Shown here one piece after another: positions 34,441-47,583 of a stretch of DNA of 64,000 bases (positions are counted from its first letter, which is position 1; each line of letters starts with the position of its first letter). Origin of the DNA: Thysanoteuthis rhombus (Eukaryota; Mollusca; Cephalopoda; Oegopsida; Thysanoteuthidae); contig OY735201.1 of the NCBI GenBank assembly GCA_963457665.1, positions 32,614,823-32,678,822 on the forward strand. Reading direction: 5' to 3'. The notes under the pieces are model-generated. The model was given only the letters and a program-made list of their open reading frames with translations, had not been told where the DNA came from and made no database searches. The position numbers and the translations under genes were made by a program.

Positions 34441-37400
34441 AGAAAAAAAAAAACAAAATGTCTCCTAGCAGAAATTGCAAACCAGGGCTATACAACTAAG
34501 TATTAAAATATGACATCAATGTATCTGAATATTTTTTTTCCACTGTTACTTCTATCTATAGTTAATTCGGCATTGTATGTTTGGAAATTTTCTCTCCTCT
34601 TAGTAATTGTTAATTTTATATCAAAATACATGACATGTAAATTTGAAGTAAACGTGAGAATGGCAAGAATATTTAATGAATATTTTGTGAGTGTCGAAAT
34701 ACTTGTTTCTCCTCTCTGTATTTTGCTTCTGAATTTTGGGGGGAGTGAAAAAAAAAAGAAAGGAAGAAGAAGGATACAAGACATGATATTTAACTGTATC
34801 TACTCGTTTGAAAGATTTCAGAATAAAATTTGTATTTATGAAAAAATGAAACAATAAAATGCCAGGTGATTAATTTTTTTCTGTTATGACTAATTTCAAG
34901 AACAACACTATGAAGACACTAGATCTTCCTTTTTATTCATCCTAGCAAATTGATTGTTGAAATATGTATATCAGAGTAGATATTTTTACAATTGGAATAT
35001 TCAAATGATGGTGGTTATTCTTACAATAATGGGAATCTACTTAACCTCTCTGTCACAACGTGTCTCCTTGAATACTACATTTTTTGAAAAAATTAATAAA
35101 TAAACATGGTTATTGGCTTTAGATATTTCATTCTAGATGGTTTTGGACTTTAATTCCCTAAAAGTTCCATGATTTTTGAAGCTGAGAAAATGCATTTTAG
35201 GAGTTTTACAAAAAGTAACACTTGGAATTTTAAAGTATGGAAGGCTCAAACAGCTATTATTATCCTAAATAAAAACAACTTGGAAACTAATTACGTTTTA
35301 AAAATAAAAGAAAAAAATGTCTGTGTTTCAAAACAATGTAAATTATATAAAATGCTATTCCAAGTCAATATGAACCAGGTAAAAAGTTGAATAAAGTTTA
35401 AATTTAACTGCTACAAACTCTGAAAAGTCAGAGCGTATTATACACAAGATGTTTTTGTTTTTTTTTCTAAGGATTCTGTAGCCCATAATTAAGGGTGCAT
35501 ATTATACACAAATGATTAAGATAGTTTTATGCACTCCACTATTTAGTTCTGCTGCTAGAGAAAAATTTTCTGCAAGGAATCTTTCATACTTTCAGAAACC
35601 AAATTTTCCATGACCAATTTTTCAGAGACATATTTTTCTTAGAACTCCTTGTAATATCCCCAGTCATCAACAGATAATTCTGATATGTACTCAATATAAA
35701 ATCATGCATTCTGGAGTAACATGCCTGAGAATCATTACATAACTCATCTGCTGTTGGCTCCATGTAGCTGGGGATAATCGCCCGGGGGGAAAGGGGCAGG
35801 TATTTTCAGCCAGTTTGTATTATGTACATAAGGTAATGTCAGGCTGTATTCATCTTACATAGACAACTGTATACAAGAAGGATGCTCAAAAAATGAGAAA
35901 TTATACATTAAAAAAAACAAAAAAAAAAAAAAAACTATCAATATCCAGAGGTAAATTCTAAGATTCCTTCAAATGTTTTTGTACTTATCTTTTAAGCAAA
36001 TGTATCAGTGAATATTTTGAGCAAAAGTTGAAATTTTTTTGTTGAAGTTATAGCTACTATATTATTTTACAATGGCTGATTTTCAGTTGAACCACTGTGT
36101 TTTTTTTCTACTTTACCCTGTGCCAAAAACAGTTTTGATATATGAATTTAGCACACATATACTACCTATGTTTTCCCCCCAATTTTAGAGTTTTAAGAAA
36201 TTGCATAGTTTGATTTTAAATATCTGTAGTATATTTCCAGATTATTTACTGGAGAATTTGGATTTTTTCCTCTCAATTTTGGATTAAAAAAAATAATGAG
36301 TTGGCAACAGTGGTCCTGTCTGCTAATACTAGAGAACAGACCATAGAAAATCAGTAGTTGTTATTAATTCCATTCAATTTAATTTTATATTCTTTATGGG
36401 GATGGATGCGATTGGATCTTTCCGATAGGTAACTTCCTAGGCACAGTTTCAGAGAGATACATCGGCATATTCTTAATTGACAGTCTTTCACCAAATTCTG
36501 CTTAAACTAAAAAACTTAAGAATAGGCAATATTGACTCTATTGTAAAATAATATATACAACACAAGGCAAACTAGAATATATCTAAATTATTTTATTGGG
36601 GTAACTGACTGACTAGATCCAAACATCCAAGTGGCTAGTGAAATTATTCTTTTTTTTCCTTAAATCCACAAAAAGCAAGTATTTCAAGCTAAACATCGAA
36701 CTTTTATTAAAATTTTTATATTATTGACCATCCAAAGTCAGACAGCATGCTCATAAATTTATATATATTATGCACATACCCACACATAGCAATTGCCTGG
36801 TTTTCATCTATTCTTTAAATAAATGCAATTTATGATTTAGCTAAATAATTCAATTAATTTGCTAACAAAACGTCAGACAATTCAAACCAAGAAACATTTT
36901 GCATGACTTTCTATTTTGTGTTAATTTAGCATTGTATCCTAGTTCGGTGAAAAGTGAAGCCCCATATCAAACTGAGGCATTGTCTCCCTTTATTTCTCTC
37001 TCTGATATCCTTCTCCCCAAGATAAGACCAACTGCTCCAACAGACCATCAAAAGCCTGCCAGTTTCAAAGATCTTCCTGTCTCAAAAACGTCCAATCAGA
37101 AGGAAGCTTACAGATCTTCAGCCTGCTATTATCTCTACCCTTTTTGAGTTTGTTGGTCAGTCTAAAAAAGGTCTTCAATATACACACTCAGACACACCCA
37201 CTCCCACAATGCTGATATATATTCTCTACCTTTCTTTTCTTCTCCTCATAAACATCATACCATAACACTGAATGCATGAAATGGCACAATTTTACTCCTC
37301 TAAATTGTTGTGAAAACATAAGCAAATGGAAAATTGAAAAGATAAAATGAAATTTTCTCTCTGAAAATTATGTAATTCATGTGAAAAAGTTTCCATCAAC

Positions 37401-38539
37401 TATTGCAGTGATCCCTTGTGTACTATATTTGTTTTTCTGCCTGGCTCATAATAGAATAGCCTTCTGAATAGATAATTTTCATCAAGTTATTTCGTAAAAT
37501 TTTTTTATGGAAGCAAATTATAGATAAGATTTTGAACAAAAATTAGTCTAAAGGCTTCTGTATTATGGAGAAATTCATCTTTTCTTGAAAAAAAAAAAAA
37601 GGGGAAGGAAGAAAATATCAAAAAAAATTTTCTTCTGAAAAACTGGTTTTGTTAGCATTCTTTTTTGGCATGAAATTCATCTGAATATATTTTTCTTTCC
37701 TAAATTACATGTAAACGTTTTTGCCTTTCTTATTTTAAGAAAAAACTTAATATTTCATTAGAAATACACAACAGGAACAGTTTTCTTTTTATTCTTCAAC
37801 TTCCATATACAATGCATTATAGATTACAATATTAATGATAAATAGAAATTACAATTAAAAAAAAAAAAAAGTTAATTTTTTTTTTTAAGAAAAGATTTTC
37901 TTCTATAGTTTAAATTAATAAATTAGAAAGTCAATCTTACCTTTTTTTTTCTATCTTCAAGATGAAAGAGAATCTTGCTATATAAACAGGAAATATTTAA
38001 AAGAAGAAAAAAAAAAGATGGATTTATTTTCCAAGATCAAAAATACCATAAATCTCACCAGGCCAAAATATCTTATCAACTGTTTGTCTTCAGTCAATCC
38101 TGTTCTATGAACTTCCTGTTTGAAATATTTCATTATAAAAACAATGTTTATGCATAATTTAGAAAAGAAAAATATATTTAAATAAATTCTATGCAGAAAG
38201 AAAAAAAAAAGAGAAATTAACATGTATAAAAAGAAAAAGAAAAAAAAAGAGACCCTCTGCTTCTATGATGAAAAGATATATTAACTTATGTGGATAGAAA
38301 TCTCAAGCGCATCCAGTTGTTTTGACAGGCAGTATAGTGTTGGGCGGGAAGAGAATCAGCTGGAGTGAGAGAAACCCTTGAGGTGAGAACTGGAATGGAA
38401 AAGTCGGGGTTCAGTTTCAATTTCAAATAAATTCAAATTATTCCACCATGAAAAGATGTAATACAATGCAAAATTTCAACTTCTCACATGCAAGATTGTG
38501 GCCTACAAAATGGAACAGATAAACAGATAGATTTTACAG

Positions 38540-38581
<42 letters not shown>

Positions 38582-39269
38582 GCTATCCTGTGGTCTTATC
38601 TTGGGTGCCATTATTTCAGCAGCAAGCTTCAACCTCCTCTCTCTGTTTTTTTCCAAGACCTCTGTGTAATTCCAGCCTTCAACAAGAGTGCCTGCTTATA
38701 ATGTCCTACCACCTCTCAACGTTTATCTTCAATGACATCATGTCTCTCTTGCAGACATCTTTGAAATGAAGATGGAGCTTCCTTTGTGCTCTTCTTGCTG
38801 GAGGCCAGTTCTGGGCACAACAGGTTTTTTTTTAGTGCCAGTAAGAAGAGATTTCTCTCTGATGATATAGCAGCGGCAGAGGATTAAATTTTTGGGAGAT
38901 GAATTGATTAGTCTAGTGAATAAAATGATTCAGATTTTTATGTTGAAAACATCATGGACAAAAATGATATGAACATTGAAAGTACCAGGGACAACTGAAA
39001 TCTAACACTTCAAAATCACAGTGATCTGATTCAACTTTGGTTGAAAAGTTGAAGATTTTGTTATCGGAAATTGAACTAGTCGATTATTTCAACCATAAGG
39101 TTAAGCATGGATTGGGGGAATTATCAAAAAAGGGAAACAACTGATATACAGCTTTCAAGTGAAACAAGGAAATTAAAACTCAAAAACTAAAATGTTTGTT
39201 GGTATCACCATTCTCATGAACAACCTTCCTTCTCTAAAATTAGATTTGTAAGAGGATGAGAGTCTTTCA
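34441..39269. other. Intergenic, AT-rich, with simple repeats
   Basis: Poly-A runs near 35918-35935 and 37857-37870. A short direct repeat cgtattatacacaa / catattatacacaa lies at about 35433 and 35495. The (TA)n(CA)n tract at 38541-38582 is listed separately. A 36900-37150 segment is less AT-rich but unassigned. Confidence 0.45.
38541..38582. repeat. (TA)n(CA)n microsatellite
   Basis: About fourteen TA units followed by six or so CA units without interruption. Confidence 0.95.
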
Positions 39270-40210
39270 GATCCCTCAAGTAGAAAAGTACTGTCTCATG
39301 ACAGGTACATAAAATATTCTAAAATACATTTATCTTGCTGATGTAGAATTACAGCCCGGCTGAGGTAATGCCAATTTTGACAGGATTATAATGATGTCAA
39401 AATCAATCCAGGAGGAATTTAATCTACCTAAAAATACTAGCTTTGATGAAGGAATGGTAAAATTCAAAGGGTGCCTAGGCTTCATACAACACTTCTCACT
39501 AAAGCCTGTCAAACATGGAAGGAATCTTTGGATGGCTGTCTGTTTTACATCTGATGTGTACATGCATTTGATATGTACATGGGCAAGAATACAGATGGAA
39601 CTAACAGAAATCTTGGCAATAGTGTTGTAAGGAATTTGATCCTATCATTGCAGGATGAATACCAACATATATAATATAATGATTTCTTTAGAGTGAGGTT
39701 AGCTGTAGACCTTTTCAGAGAGAAAATTTACTGCTGTGGGACAATTTGTCCAAACCGTAAAAAGTATCTGTTACCAAATAATTCCAAGAAGTTGATGAAA
39801 GGTAGTGAAAAAAATTCCAGCAGTGAGGAAACTTTGTTACTAAAGCCTGGCAGGACAAAAGCTCAGCGCATATCTTGTCAACCAACTCACCACCCATGTC
39901 GACCACTATTCAGAGAACAAAACCGGGCGGCAAGAATCTGTTAGAAAGCCAACTCCTATTGTAAACTACAACAATGCAAATGGATGGAGTAGACTGGAGT
40001 GACCCGTTACAGAAGTATAACCATTTTGGCCATACATAAGAGGCTTAAAAGCTGCCAGGCATACAAATACAAATGCTAACCACAGGTTTATATAAAGGAT
40101 ATCCCTAAAAGCGGATGTTGTGTGAAGTAAACCAAGATAAGACAATAAATGAGTAGACAGCTGAAGTCTAGGTAGTGCACTACCAAGAAAGACAGGCTGC
40201 ACTGAGCAAT
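39270..40210 (+). mobile_element. Broken piggyBac transposon relic
   Basis: Read on the + strand: KVLSHDRYIKYSKIHL; then IQEEFNLPKNTSFDEGMVKF and KGCLGFIQHFSLKPVKHGR (39390-39520), the conserved DEGM.KFKGR / KP.K.G block; then YNDFFRVRLAVDLFREKIYC and CGTICPNRKKYLLPN (39680-39780), the YFDNFFTS...YacGTvR.NRKgfP block; and YNNANGWSRLEW near 39970, where YN..MGGVD..D is expected. The first two catalytic Asp positions survive; the third motif has lost its Asp residues. Several frameshifts are present and no inverted ends were found. Confidence 0.85.
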
Positions 40211-40379
40211 TCAGCTCAATGACATGTAAGTCCTGTGTGAAACCTACCTCCTCCAGGGTATGCTATCAAAAGAATTACTGCTCATTTTCTTTCACATCAA
40301 CACACAAACGACTGGAGAAAAGCTTAGAAACTATATCATGTAGTATGTCTAAGAATAAGTGATACAACTATTAAGAGTG

Positions 40380-41340
40380 AAAAAAAAAAGGAAAATGAAA
40401 AGCAAAGTAATTACTTTGGGCATTAAACTTGAAATAATTCACAGATTTAAACTTAAGTGGGATTGGAAAAGAGCTTAGTGACGATACAGACTAACAAAAG
40501 CAGATTAGTAGTGTGTGCAAAGTAAAAATGTGTCAATGTCTAAGTATGCAACGTACAAGTAATTGGAGTTCAATAATGGTAGAGTTTGAAGATCTACGGA
40601 CAATTTATCTGGGAGATTGTAACCTAAGGTGAATTTTAATTAGCACCAATAATATCATGGCCAAAGCTCTTGGCTTGTTTTTGCTACTGAAAACCCTAGA
40701 ATGAGAATGAAACATGTTATTGATGAAGCTGCTGCATCCTGATTTCCTGCAAAAACAGCAGAAAGTAATTGAATAATCATGTGAATGAAACTTATCTTTA
40801 TTGGAAGAAAATGCCATAAAAACCTTCTATAAAAAATAATGAAAAAAAAGGAAAGAGTTTCACTGGCCAAAAGATAACTTTGATTCAATGCTGAGAGGAA
40901 TTTTAGATTAAAGCCGACACTTGTTTATAGAACTAAGAATCCAAGGGTTTTGAAAGGATGCAACTCTCTTCATCAGTTGTTTGATAAGCAAATAAAGATG
41001 GATGGGTCACCCAAACCATACTTGAAGACTGGTTCAAGTCCTATTTGTGTACTGGTACTTGAAACATTCTGTAAGATAAATAATTTGTCTTTCAAAGCTC
41101 ATTTACGTCTGGATAATTAACCTGGCAATCCTAACTCGCTTAAATGGCTCATGTGATAATATGCATTTAAGGCTATCATGGGAAAAGATACTGTTACTCA
41201 TGATTTATACATAATTTTTTATAAAAATTCCAACATTAAACGTAATAGATGATACACATCAATGAATTATGTGGTTGAAGAAATAGTTTGTATTGGATAA
41301 GACCTTGATCATGAGGGTGCTGAAACGGAAAATATTCAAA
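40380..41340 (+). mobile_element. Broken pogo/Tigger-like transposon relic
   Basis: N-terminal VITLGIKLEIIHRFKLK (from 40407) matches the CENP-B/pogo helix-turn-helix start. NNIMAKALGLFLLLKT (40650-40695) matches the second DNA-binding half. SFTGQKITL, FRLKPTLVYRTKNPRVLKGC (40898-40955), DGWVTQTILEDWFKSY, FCKINNLSFKAHLRLDN and PGNP (to about 41135) match the DDE domain, including LLLDNAPGHP with a stop inside it. Blocks are in order over about 1 kb with shifts between frames. It starts only about 170 bases after the piggyBac relic. Confidence 0.8.
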
Positions 41341-43297
41341 TTATTTGGATTCGAATACAAAAGAATCGAGTGACTATGATCTAGAAATCAAACAATGCAC
41401 ACATGTAGAAAATAAGCAAATGGAACGTGACCGAGAAGAGAATGCTCCAAGAGAGATAACAACTTGACTGAATCTTCTCTAATTTAGAGACAATTAAAAG
41501 ACACAATCAATGTGAATCTAGATGTCAATTAAAGTATGTTTGTTTTCTAGTCTAGAGAATCAGATGGCTTATTATTGCAGAATCTTTGCTTAAAAAATTT
41601 TTCAAATTGATGAATTTCCCCCTAAAATAAACATTGTCAAAACTACTTAAATGCATTCAATGAACATTTATTGTTATTTTCTTCATAGAGTATATATGAT
41701 ACGATACTCTTGTAGAGAAGCAATACTTGAATACTTTGAGTTGCTGACAAGAGATCAATTGCAATTTTTACCATGTGATAGGCACTCTCTTACCAATCAA
41801 GATGTCTTTGACACCTACAAATTTATTAATCATACACACAATACAAAAGTAGCAGAAATCATCTTCAGTGGGAATAGATTTAGGAGTTGAGTGTGACCCT
41901 GCAGTAGTCTGGCTTGCTATTTTATTTTTCTACAAATAACATCTACCACAGACAGTACCGTTCAAATTTCGAGAAATTTCAACAAATTTAGCTTGTAATC
42001 ACATGGTTCTTATGCACAATATCAACATACAAGTTGCTAGATCAACTTTTTTGTGTAAAAGAAAAAAAAAAAAGGAAAATATTTTACAGACTACTAATAT
42101 ATTTTTGTCCTAAGAGACATTTTTGAATCATCAAAACTAGATTGAATACCCATGCAAAGGGCAGGTAAAATAAAGAAAAAAAATTAGATGGAAGTTAGAT
42201 AGCGCTTATTCTAATTCATTTTTAAAAAGTGATATTTGTGACTTAGTTGTTTTATAAAAACCCCAAAACAATCATGGAAAAATGTTAAAATATATATGCA
42301 CACCACTTAACAGAAAATAAACAACTTCCTTTCACGCTCAGCCCTTCTCTACGATCCAGGATACCTGCTTTTAGCGAGATAAAGCAGATATCTCACTATT
42401 ACTTTCTATGAATGATATATGAAGTTCCCATTTACTGTTATTCAGCTGAAGAAACGGGCCTGCTGAAGAAAAGAAGGAAAAAAGTGTCCGTTTTAGCATG
42501 AATTTATATAGTAAATCAAACCTCTTCCCAAAACATCCAAGGTCGGGGTGGTGTGTGATTTTCAAAAACTAACGAGCTAAAAACCTGCCTGGGGGTCATA
42601 CTGGTACACACGAATAATTTCATGTTTACTTATTAAATCAACAGAAACTCATTTGAAATACGGATAAACCATATTCTAGAAATTCAAATTCAAAGATATT
42701 TCCAGGAAATGTGAATCCAGATTAAGTATGTATTGTATTGTTATGACTTCAATTACTTGATTTGATTTTTATGGCCAAATCTTGCTATATTAGGTTTATA
42801 TAAAAACTGGACCCCTCCACAAATGATATTATCATTGTTCTCACATATATATTTCTGCAAAGTATATAATTTTGTGTAGGTAATTTATTACCAATGGAAT
42901 GTAGCTATATTAAATACCAGTAAGAAAATGTATACCTGCACAAAGTCTTAATATAATTCTTAAAACTTGGACCTCCCACAAAAAAAAAAAAATATCAGCT
43001 TATTTAAATCAAACAGTGATCTTTCAGCTTATTCTTGCATTTCAAGAATTTAAACTCATTCTGTAATAATGTTTTAACACAGCCAAAGAGTTGTAAATTG
43101 AACCATGTGTTTATATTCACAGCTAGCTATTTTTCATTCCCTTAAATAATCTATATGTGTGAAATATTGTAAATCATATATTTCTACATATTCTAACGTT
43201 AGATGCCGGAAAAAATTATCACAAATCTTTAAAAAATATCTTGATATGCAAAACTTGCATTCAATTTTAATATTTATTTTCAAGTAATACAATATAC
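41341..43297. other. Intergenic, unassigned
   Basis: AT-rich. An isolated 79-codon frame at 41651-41890 has no recognised homology. No RNA gene or transposon ends seen. Confidence 0.4.
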
Positions 43298-43653
43298 AAG
43301 AAGGAGTAAAATAAAATCTGCTAAAACTTTGTATCTAGCATTTTCCAAAGCATTTTTCAGGACTTGGTGTAATACAAAAAATTACTCAAAATAAAATTTT
43401 CTACCGGATGACGTAGATTTTATTAGAATTGGTTGAGTTTTACAAAAGTTATTACAAAATTAAAATCGATGCTTTGTGTAAATACTCAATCATATTAATG
43501 GCACTGCGCTATTATGCGTGTGTGATATACACACCACTACCATCCTCAATTACAACTACTCCTTGTAAAAAAAACATGTTGCTCCCACATCAATTCGAAC
43601 CACCAACTTTTAAATCAACAGCCGAACGCACTATCCTGATGGGCCATGGAAGC
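43298..43653 (-). repeat. tRNA-derived SINE, apparently near full length
   Basis: On the minus strand a tRNA-Asn-like head (43653-43580) is followed by about 280 bp of body down to about 43298. The body is shared with a second copy at 43886-44095: tttacacaaagca, cgatttt, gtaaaactc, ataaaatctac, aattttatt, ttttagca. A tRNA head, a non-tRNA body and at least two copies are the defining features of a SINE. Whether it belongs to a named molluscan family could not be checked. Confidence 0.6.
43580..43653 (-). pseudogene. tRNA-Asn-like SINE head
   Basis: The 74-nt minus-strand sequence tracks tRNA-Asn: the GTGCGTTCGGCTGTT region and the B-box GGTGGTTCGAAT are clear. The seven-pair acceptor stem is intact with one G-T pair, but the anticodon and T stems are badly mismatched. 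It is therefore unlikely to be a working tRNA and is better read as the internal promoter of the SINE. Confidence 0.6.
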
Positions 43654-43885
43654 ATCTGACAGTTATTTCAGAGCTATCTATTTCTCATTCCAATTCACAA
43701 GTGCCTGACTTTTAAAATGTATTTCATTATTTAAATACTGAAATTTTCAGCCTCGAAAGTAAAAACAATTTCAAATTCTAATTAATAAAGCTTATGACAT
43801 TCACAGAGTCATGTAACATATACCAATAAATTCTAATTCTGTTCAGCAGGTTAGGCATGCATCAAGATACAACAGTAAATTTTTA

Positions 43886-44095
43886 AGAAAAGAAGAAGAA
43901 AATTTGCTAAAATTTTGTACCTAGTGTTTTTCAGAGCAATCTTTGTAAATTGATGTAATAAAAATAAGTTACTTACAATAAAATTCTCTACAAGAGAATG
44001 TAGATTTTATTATCATTTGTGGAGTTTTACAGAAGTCATAACAGAATCAAAATCGTTGCTTTGTGTAAAAACTCAACTTAAGGGCATTGCCCTAC
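43886..44095 (-). repeat. Second SINE-like copy, 5'-truncated (no tRNA head)
   Basis: Matches the body of the copy at 43298-43510 for about 200 bp in the same orientation, with moderate divergence. No tRNA-like sequence is found beyond 44095. Confidence 0.6.
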
Positions 44096-47000
44096 AGTGA
44101 GTGCCTGATGAGAACATGCAATAGCAAATGAAATTAATTTACCTGTAGTTATTGATTACTTTTGCTATCAGTTTATATTCCTGTGCTCTGCTACTACTAC
44201 ATAATTTTTAGGATTCAGACTTATGAGGGATGAGTAATGAATGTATGACAGTCATAGTGAATGTGGTGTCCCTTTGGTACCCATTCAAGCATGAGCACCC
44301 TCTTCCATTCTTACCCTTGTTCATTATATTGCAAGGGTGGGAGGGGAGGAAGAAAAGAAAGGATGAAAGATATGTGGAAATTTATATTCTATTGCAGCAA
44401 GATACTATGTTTTAGCTCCTCTGTATAGCATATAATTCCTAGCCTTCTTTACCTACATTAAAAAAAGCCAAAAGGAGTAATGAACTTGAATAACATTCTA
44501 AAACAAACTAATCAACATGATTTATTGGTGAGGAAAGGCATCAGACAAGAATTGAATAATAACTAAAAATAAACACTCAGAATTATATCATATAATGATA
44601 TGTACAAAGAAATTCTAGACTAACTAAGAAATTATCTACTAACCTGTCTACAAGATTTAGCTCATTTTCACATATCTGGATATGGTATTAATGATTTACA
44701 TTCACTTCTTTCAAAGAACCGAATTAACATAAAAGCTGAAAGAAATAACATAACATATTGTATTCATTAATTTCTATCAAGTATAGTTTTAATAAGCTAA
44801 AGAATTCTATCAAATGATCTTTATATTTAAGAAAAAATATCTTTCAATGAAGATAATAAATTATAGTCACGTTTTTAAACTTAAATGGCAAAATACATAC
44901 AAACCACCTAAAATTTATATATTTCATACAAATGAAAATTATTTTTGAATACTTGGGAGTATAGAATGTAGGCAACACAGATGCCTAATTCTTCCATAAG
45001 AATATATATCTGCAAACAAAATTTGGTTTAATCACAAATATAAATCAGTTTGAAATAAGAGTGAAATAAGAACAAGTTAGCTATATATTCTGTAGGATTG
45101 CAAATTTTCTCATACTGTAATTTATTTACTGTTTATAACAAAATGTCATTAATAACTTCAATAAGTAATCATTATTCATTCAATAATACAAAATTAGAAA
45201 TAACTGGTGGGCATAGTTACTTCTGTTGTTGCTGTTATATAACAAATGTTAAAAAAATGAGGAATGGTTTATCAGTTACTCGAATCAAGCAAAGCTTCTT
45301 ATCAAAATGAAACATGCTAAAATTGAAATAATGGGAGGAAGCAAGAATCTCATTACGATTTAGGAAAGATTTTCCAAACCCTATATTTATAATATAAATA
45401 TAAAATGAAATAAAAGATTCAAAATTACCTAATAATACCATATGAAATAAAATGCATTAAAATAATTCAGTAAAAATACAAAATAAAAATCATTTTTGTA
45501 AAAAAAAAACAGAAGAAAAATAATTTAAAGTAAATTATAACACCTAACATCTTCAAACCTAAAATTTCTCGATGATTTTGCAGAGGTTATATTTAAAAAT
45601 ATATTCAGATGAGTTTCGATATTTCTATGTTAATTGTTCACAAGTTCAAATTTATCTTTGACTATTTATTTTCTATGAAGAATTTGCCCATATTTATGAG
45701 AAATTCACATTTAGCAATGAGGTTGAAATAAGTAAAATGGTAATGAAAAATTATTTGTTTGCCATTTGTTTGAAACAAATTTCAACAGAATAAAACTAAA
45801 TACATACAAAAACATTTGAACTTGAAAGAAAAATTTGTCAATTGAAATATACATGCCATATATCAGTAGAATGCAAAGACATTATGAAACTTGGGATACA
45901 GGAATATGTAAAAGAGCAAAATTATGATGATCATTTCCAAAAAGCCTTTATGCATTTAAACATTTTTATTTGTTGAAAAAAAAAAGAAAAAAAAATGATT
46001 TTAATCTATTTAATCCAATACTTATATACAAAACATCTTATAATACTGTGACTTGAACAATTTTTTTTGATTCAAAAAGTTGTAAAGTAAAAACAATTAA
46101 GTGGAAAGAATTAAGAAAATTGTCTATGTGATCATTTAGATCTCAGACGAGATTTTTGTATCCTATACTCACTGCAATGCTTATTTATAATACCTGAAGC
46201 ATTCAAAATCTCTTCTCCAGATTAATGCTACAAGATCTAACAAACAAGTAAATCACTAAAATCCCAACTCATTTAAATAATTGTTCAAGATTAGATTAAA
46301 TAAAGTATATATTTACATTCTTAATCAAGTAAATTTCAAGCGATAATATCCAAATAAACCCTAGCTACTAGCCTCTTTGAAAATGATTAGAAATTATTCA
46401 AAAGTTGTGAACTGGAAAAAGAAACACAGAGTCTGATGACAGTAATCTCATCATTATATACATTCTCTAAATGACAAAACAAAATAAATAATAAATTTAA
46501 AATTTCCTTATTTTGATAGCATAGATTTTTAATTAATAAACTTAGATAAAATTGATGAATCTCGGATCTTAATCATCTAAAAATATTTTAGGCATAACAT
46601 AAAAATACTAAAGCCTAAATTTTGATAATTCAAAATATTTTTACTAGTTTTTTAAAAATTGAGCATAATTTACAGTATTTACATTTTGCTTCAAATTATT
46701 GACAGATTTTTTCAAGATTTACATTGGTGAATATTCATATATTATATTGATAATGGAAGAATTTACCTATATATAATGATAGTTTCTTTCGAACAGGTTT
46801 ATGAGTGAGGAAGGAGAATTAAGAATCAATATATGTGATGAAGTCACTTTCAGTGGTGCATGATATGGTTGAAGACGGGCAACAGGAAAACATTCAATAA
46901 TGAATTTCCACTTTAAGACATCAGTAATATTTTATACATCTATTTGAAAACACATGTACAGATTAAGACAAGAAGAATGTTGAAAAACCAAAATACTGTT

Positions 47001-47583
47001 CAAAAGTTATTCACAAACATAATTATATGTGGATATTTTAACTCCTTCTCAGACAACATTTATTTTTCAAAACTGTAACATTATTCTTTTTCCAAAAAAG
47101 AAAATTGTTTATAATGAGAAATGAATCTTTCCAATCTTAACCAGGATACTTGGTTAAGTGCCAGAAGATACTTGAATATAAAAACTAATGAAATAATAAA
47201 TTCCTGTACCTATAGCAATAGAATATAAATTTTCTGTGATAATATGGAAGGCACAAGAACAATTTAAGATTGTTTTCTTTCATATATTCAAAAATGGCAT
47301 AACAATTATATGTCATTTAAGTTTGGATTTGGGATACTATCATAATGAAAGCTAACAACAAAAGAGCAGAAAATTATATGAAAAAACACCAATAATAAAA
47401 AAAAAAAAAAGTGCAGTTCATTTACAGAATATGAAAATTAAGCAATGAAAAACAAGCTTTCATGAAAAATTCTACAGAAGGTTTTTTTAAGAGCATAACT
47501 AGAATGATACTGTTCGAAGGACAATGCCCTGCCCATAACCAGTAAAGATTTCTATTCACATTTTCTCTTTTGCAACAAGAGAT
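44096..47583. other. Intergenic and 3' UTR of the minus-strand gene
   Basis: AT-rich, without recognised coding. The last several hundred bases before 47583 are presumably 3' UTR. Runs of A at 45966-45993 and 47397-47410. Confidence 0.45.
47059..47064 (-). terminator. Candidate polyadenylation signal, minus-strand gene
   Basis: AATAAA on the minus strand about 520 bases after the stop codon. Chance hexamers are common in this composition. Confidence 0.25.

Noticed and set aside
36899..37147. 82-codon frame as a small gene
   Set aside because: No recognisable domain, weak context and unsupported ends.
41651..41890. 79-codon frame after the Tigger relic as its C-terminus
   Set aside because: The sequence does not match pogo/Tigger tails I know, and the distance and frame give no support.
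43580..43653. Functional tRNA-Asn gene
   Set aside because: The acceptor stem is fine but the anticodon and T stems are mismatched, and a SINE body follows directly.
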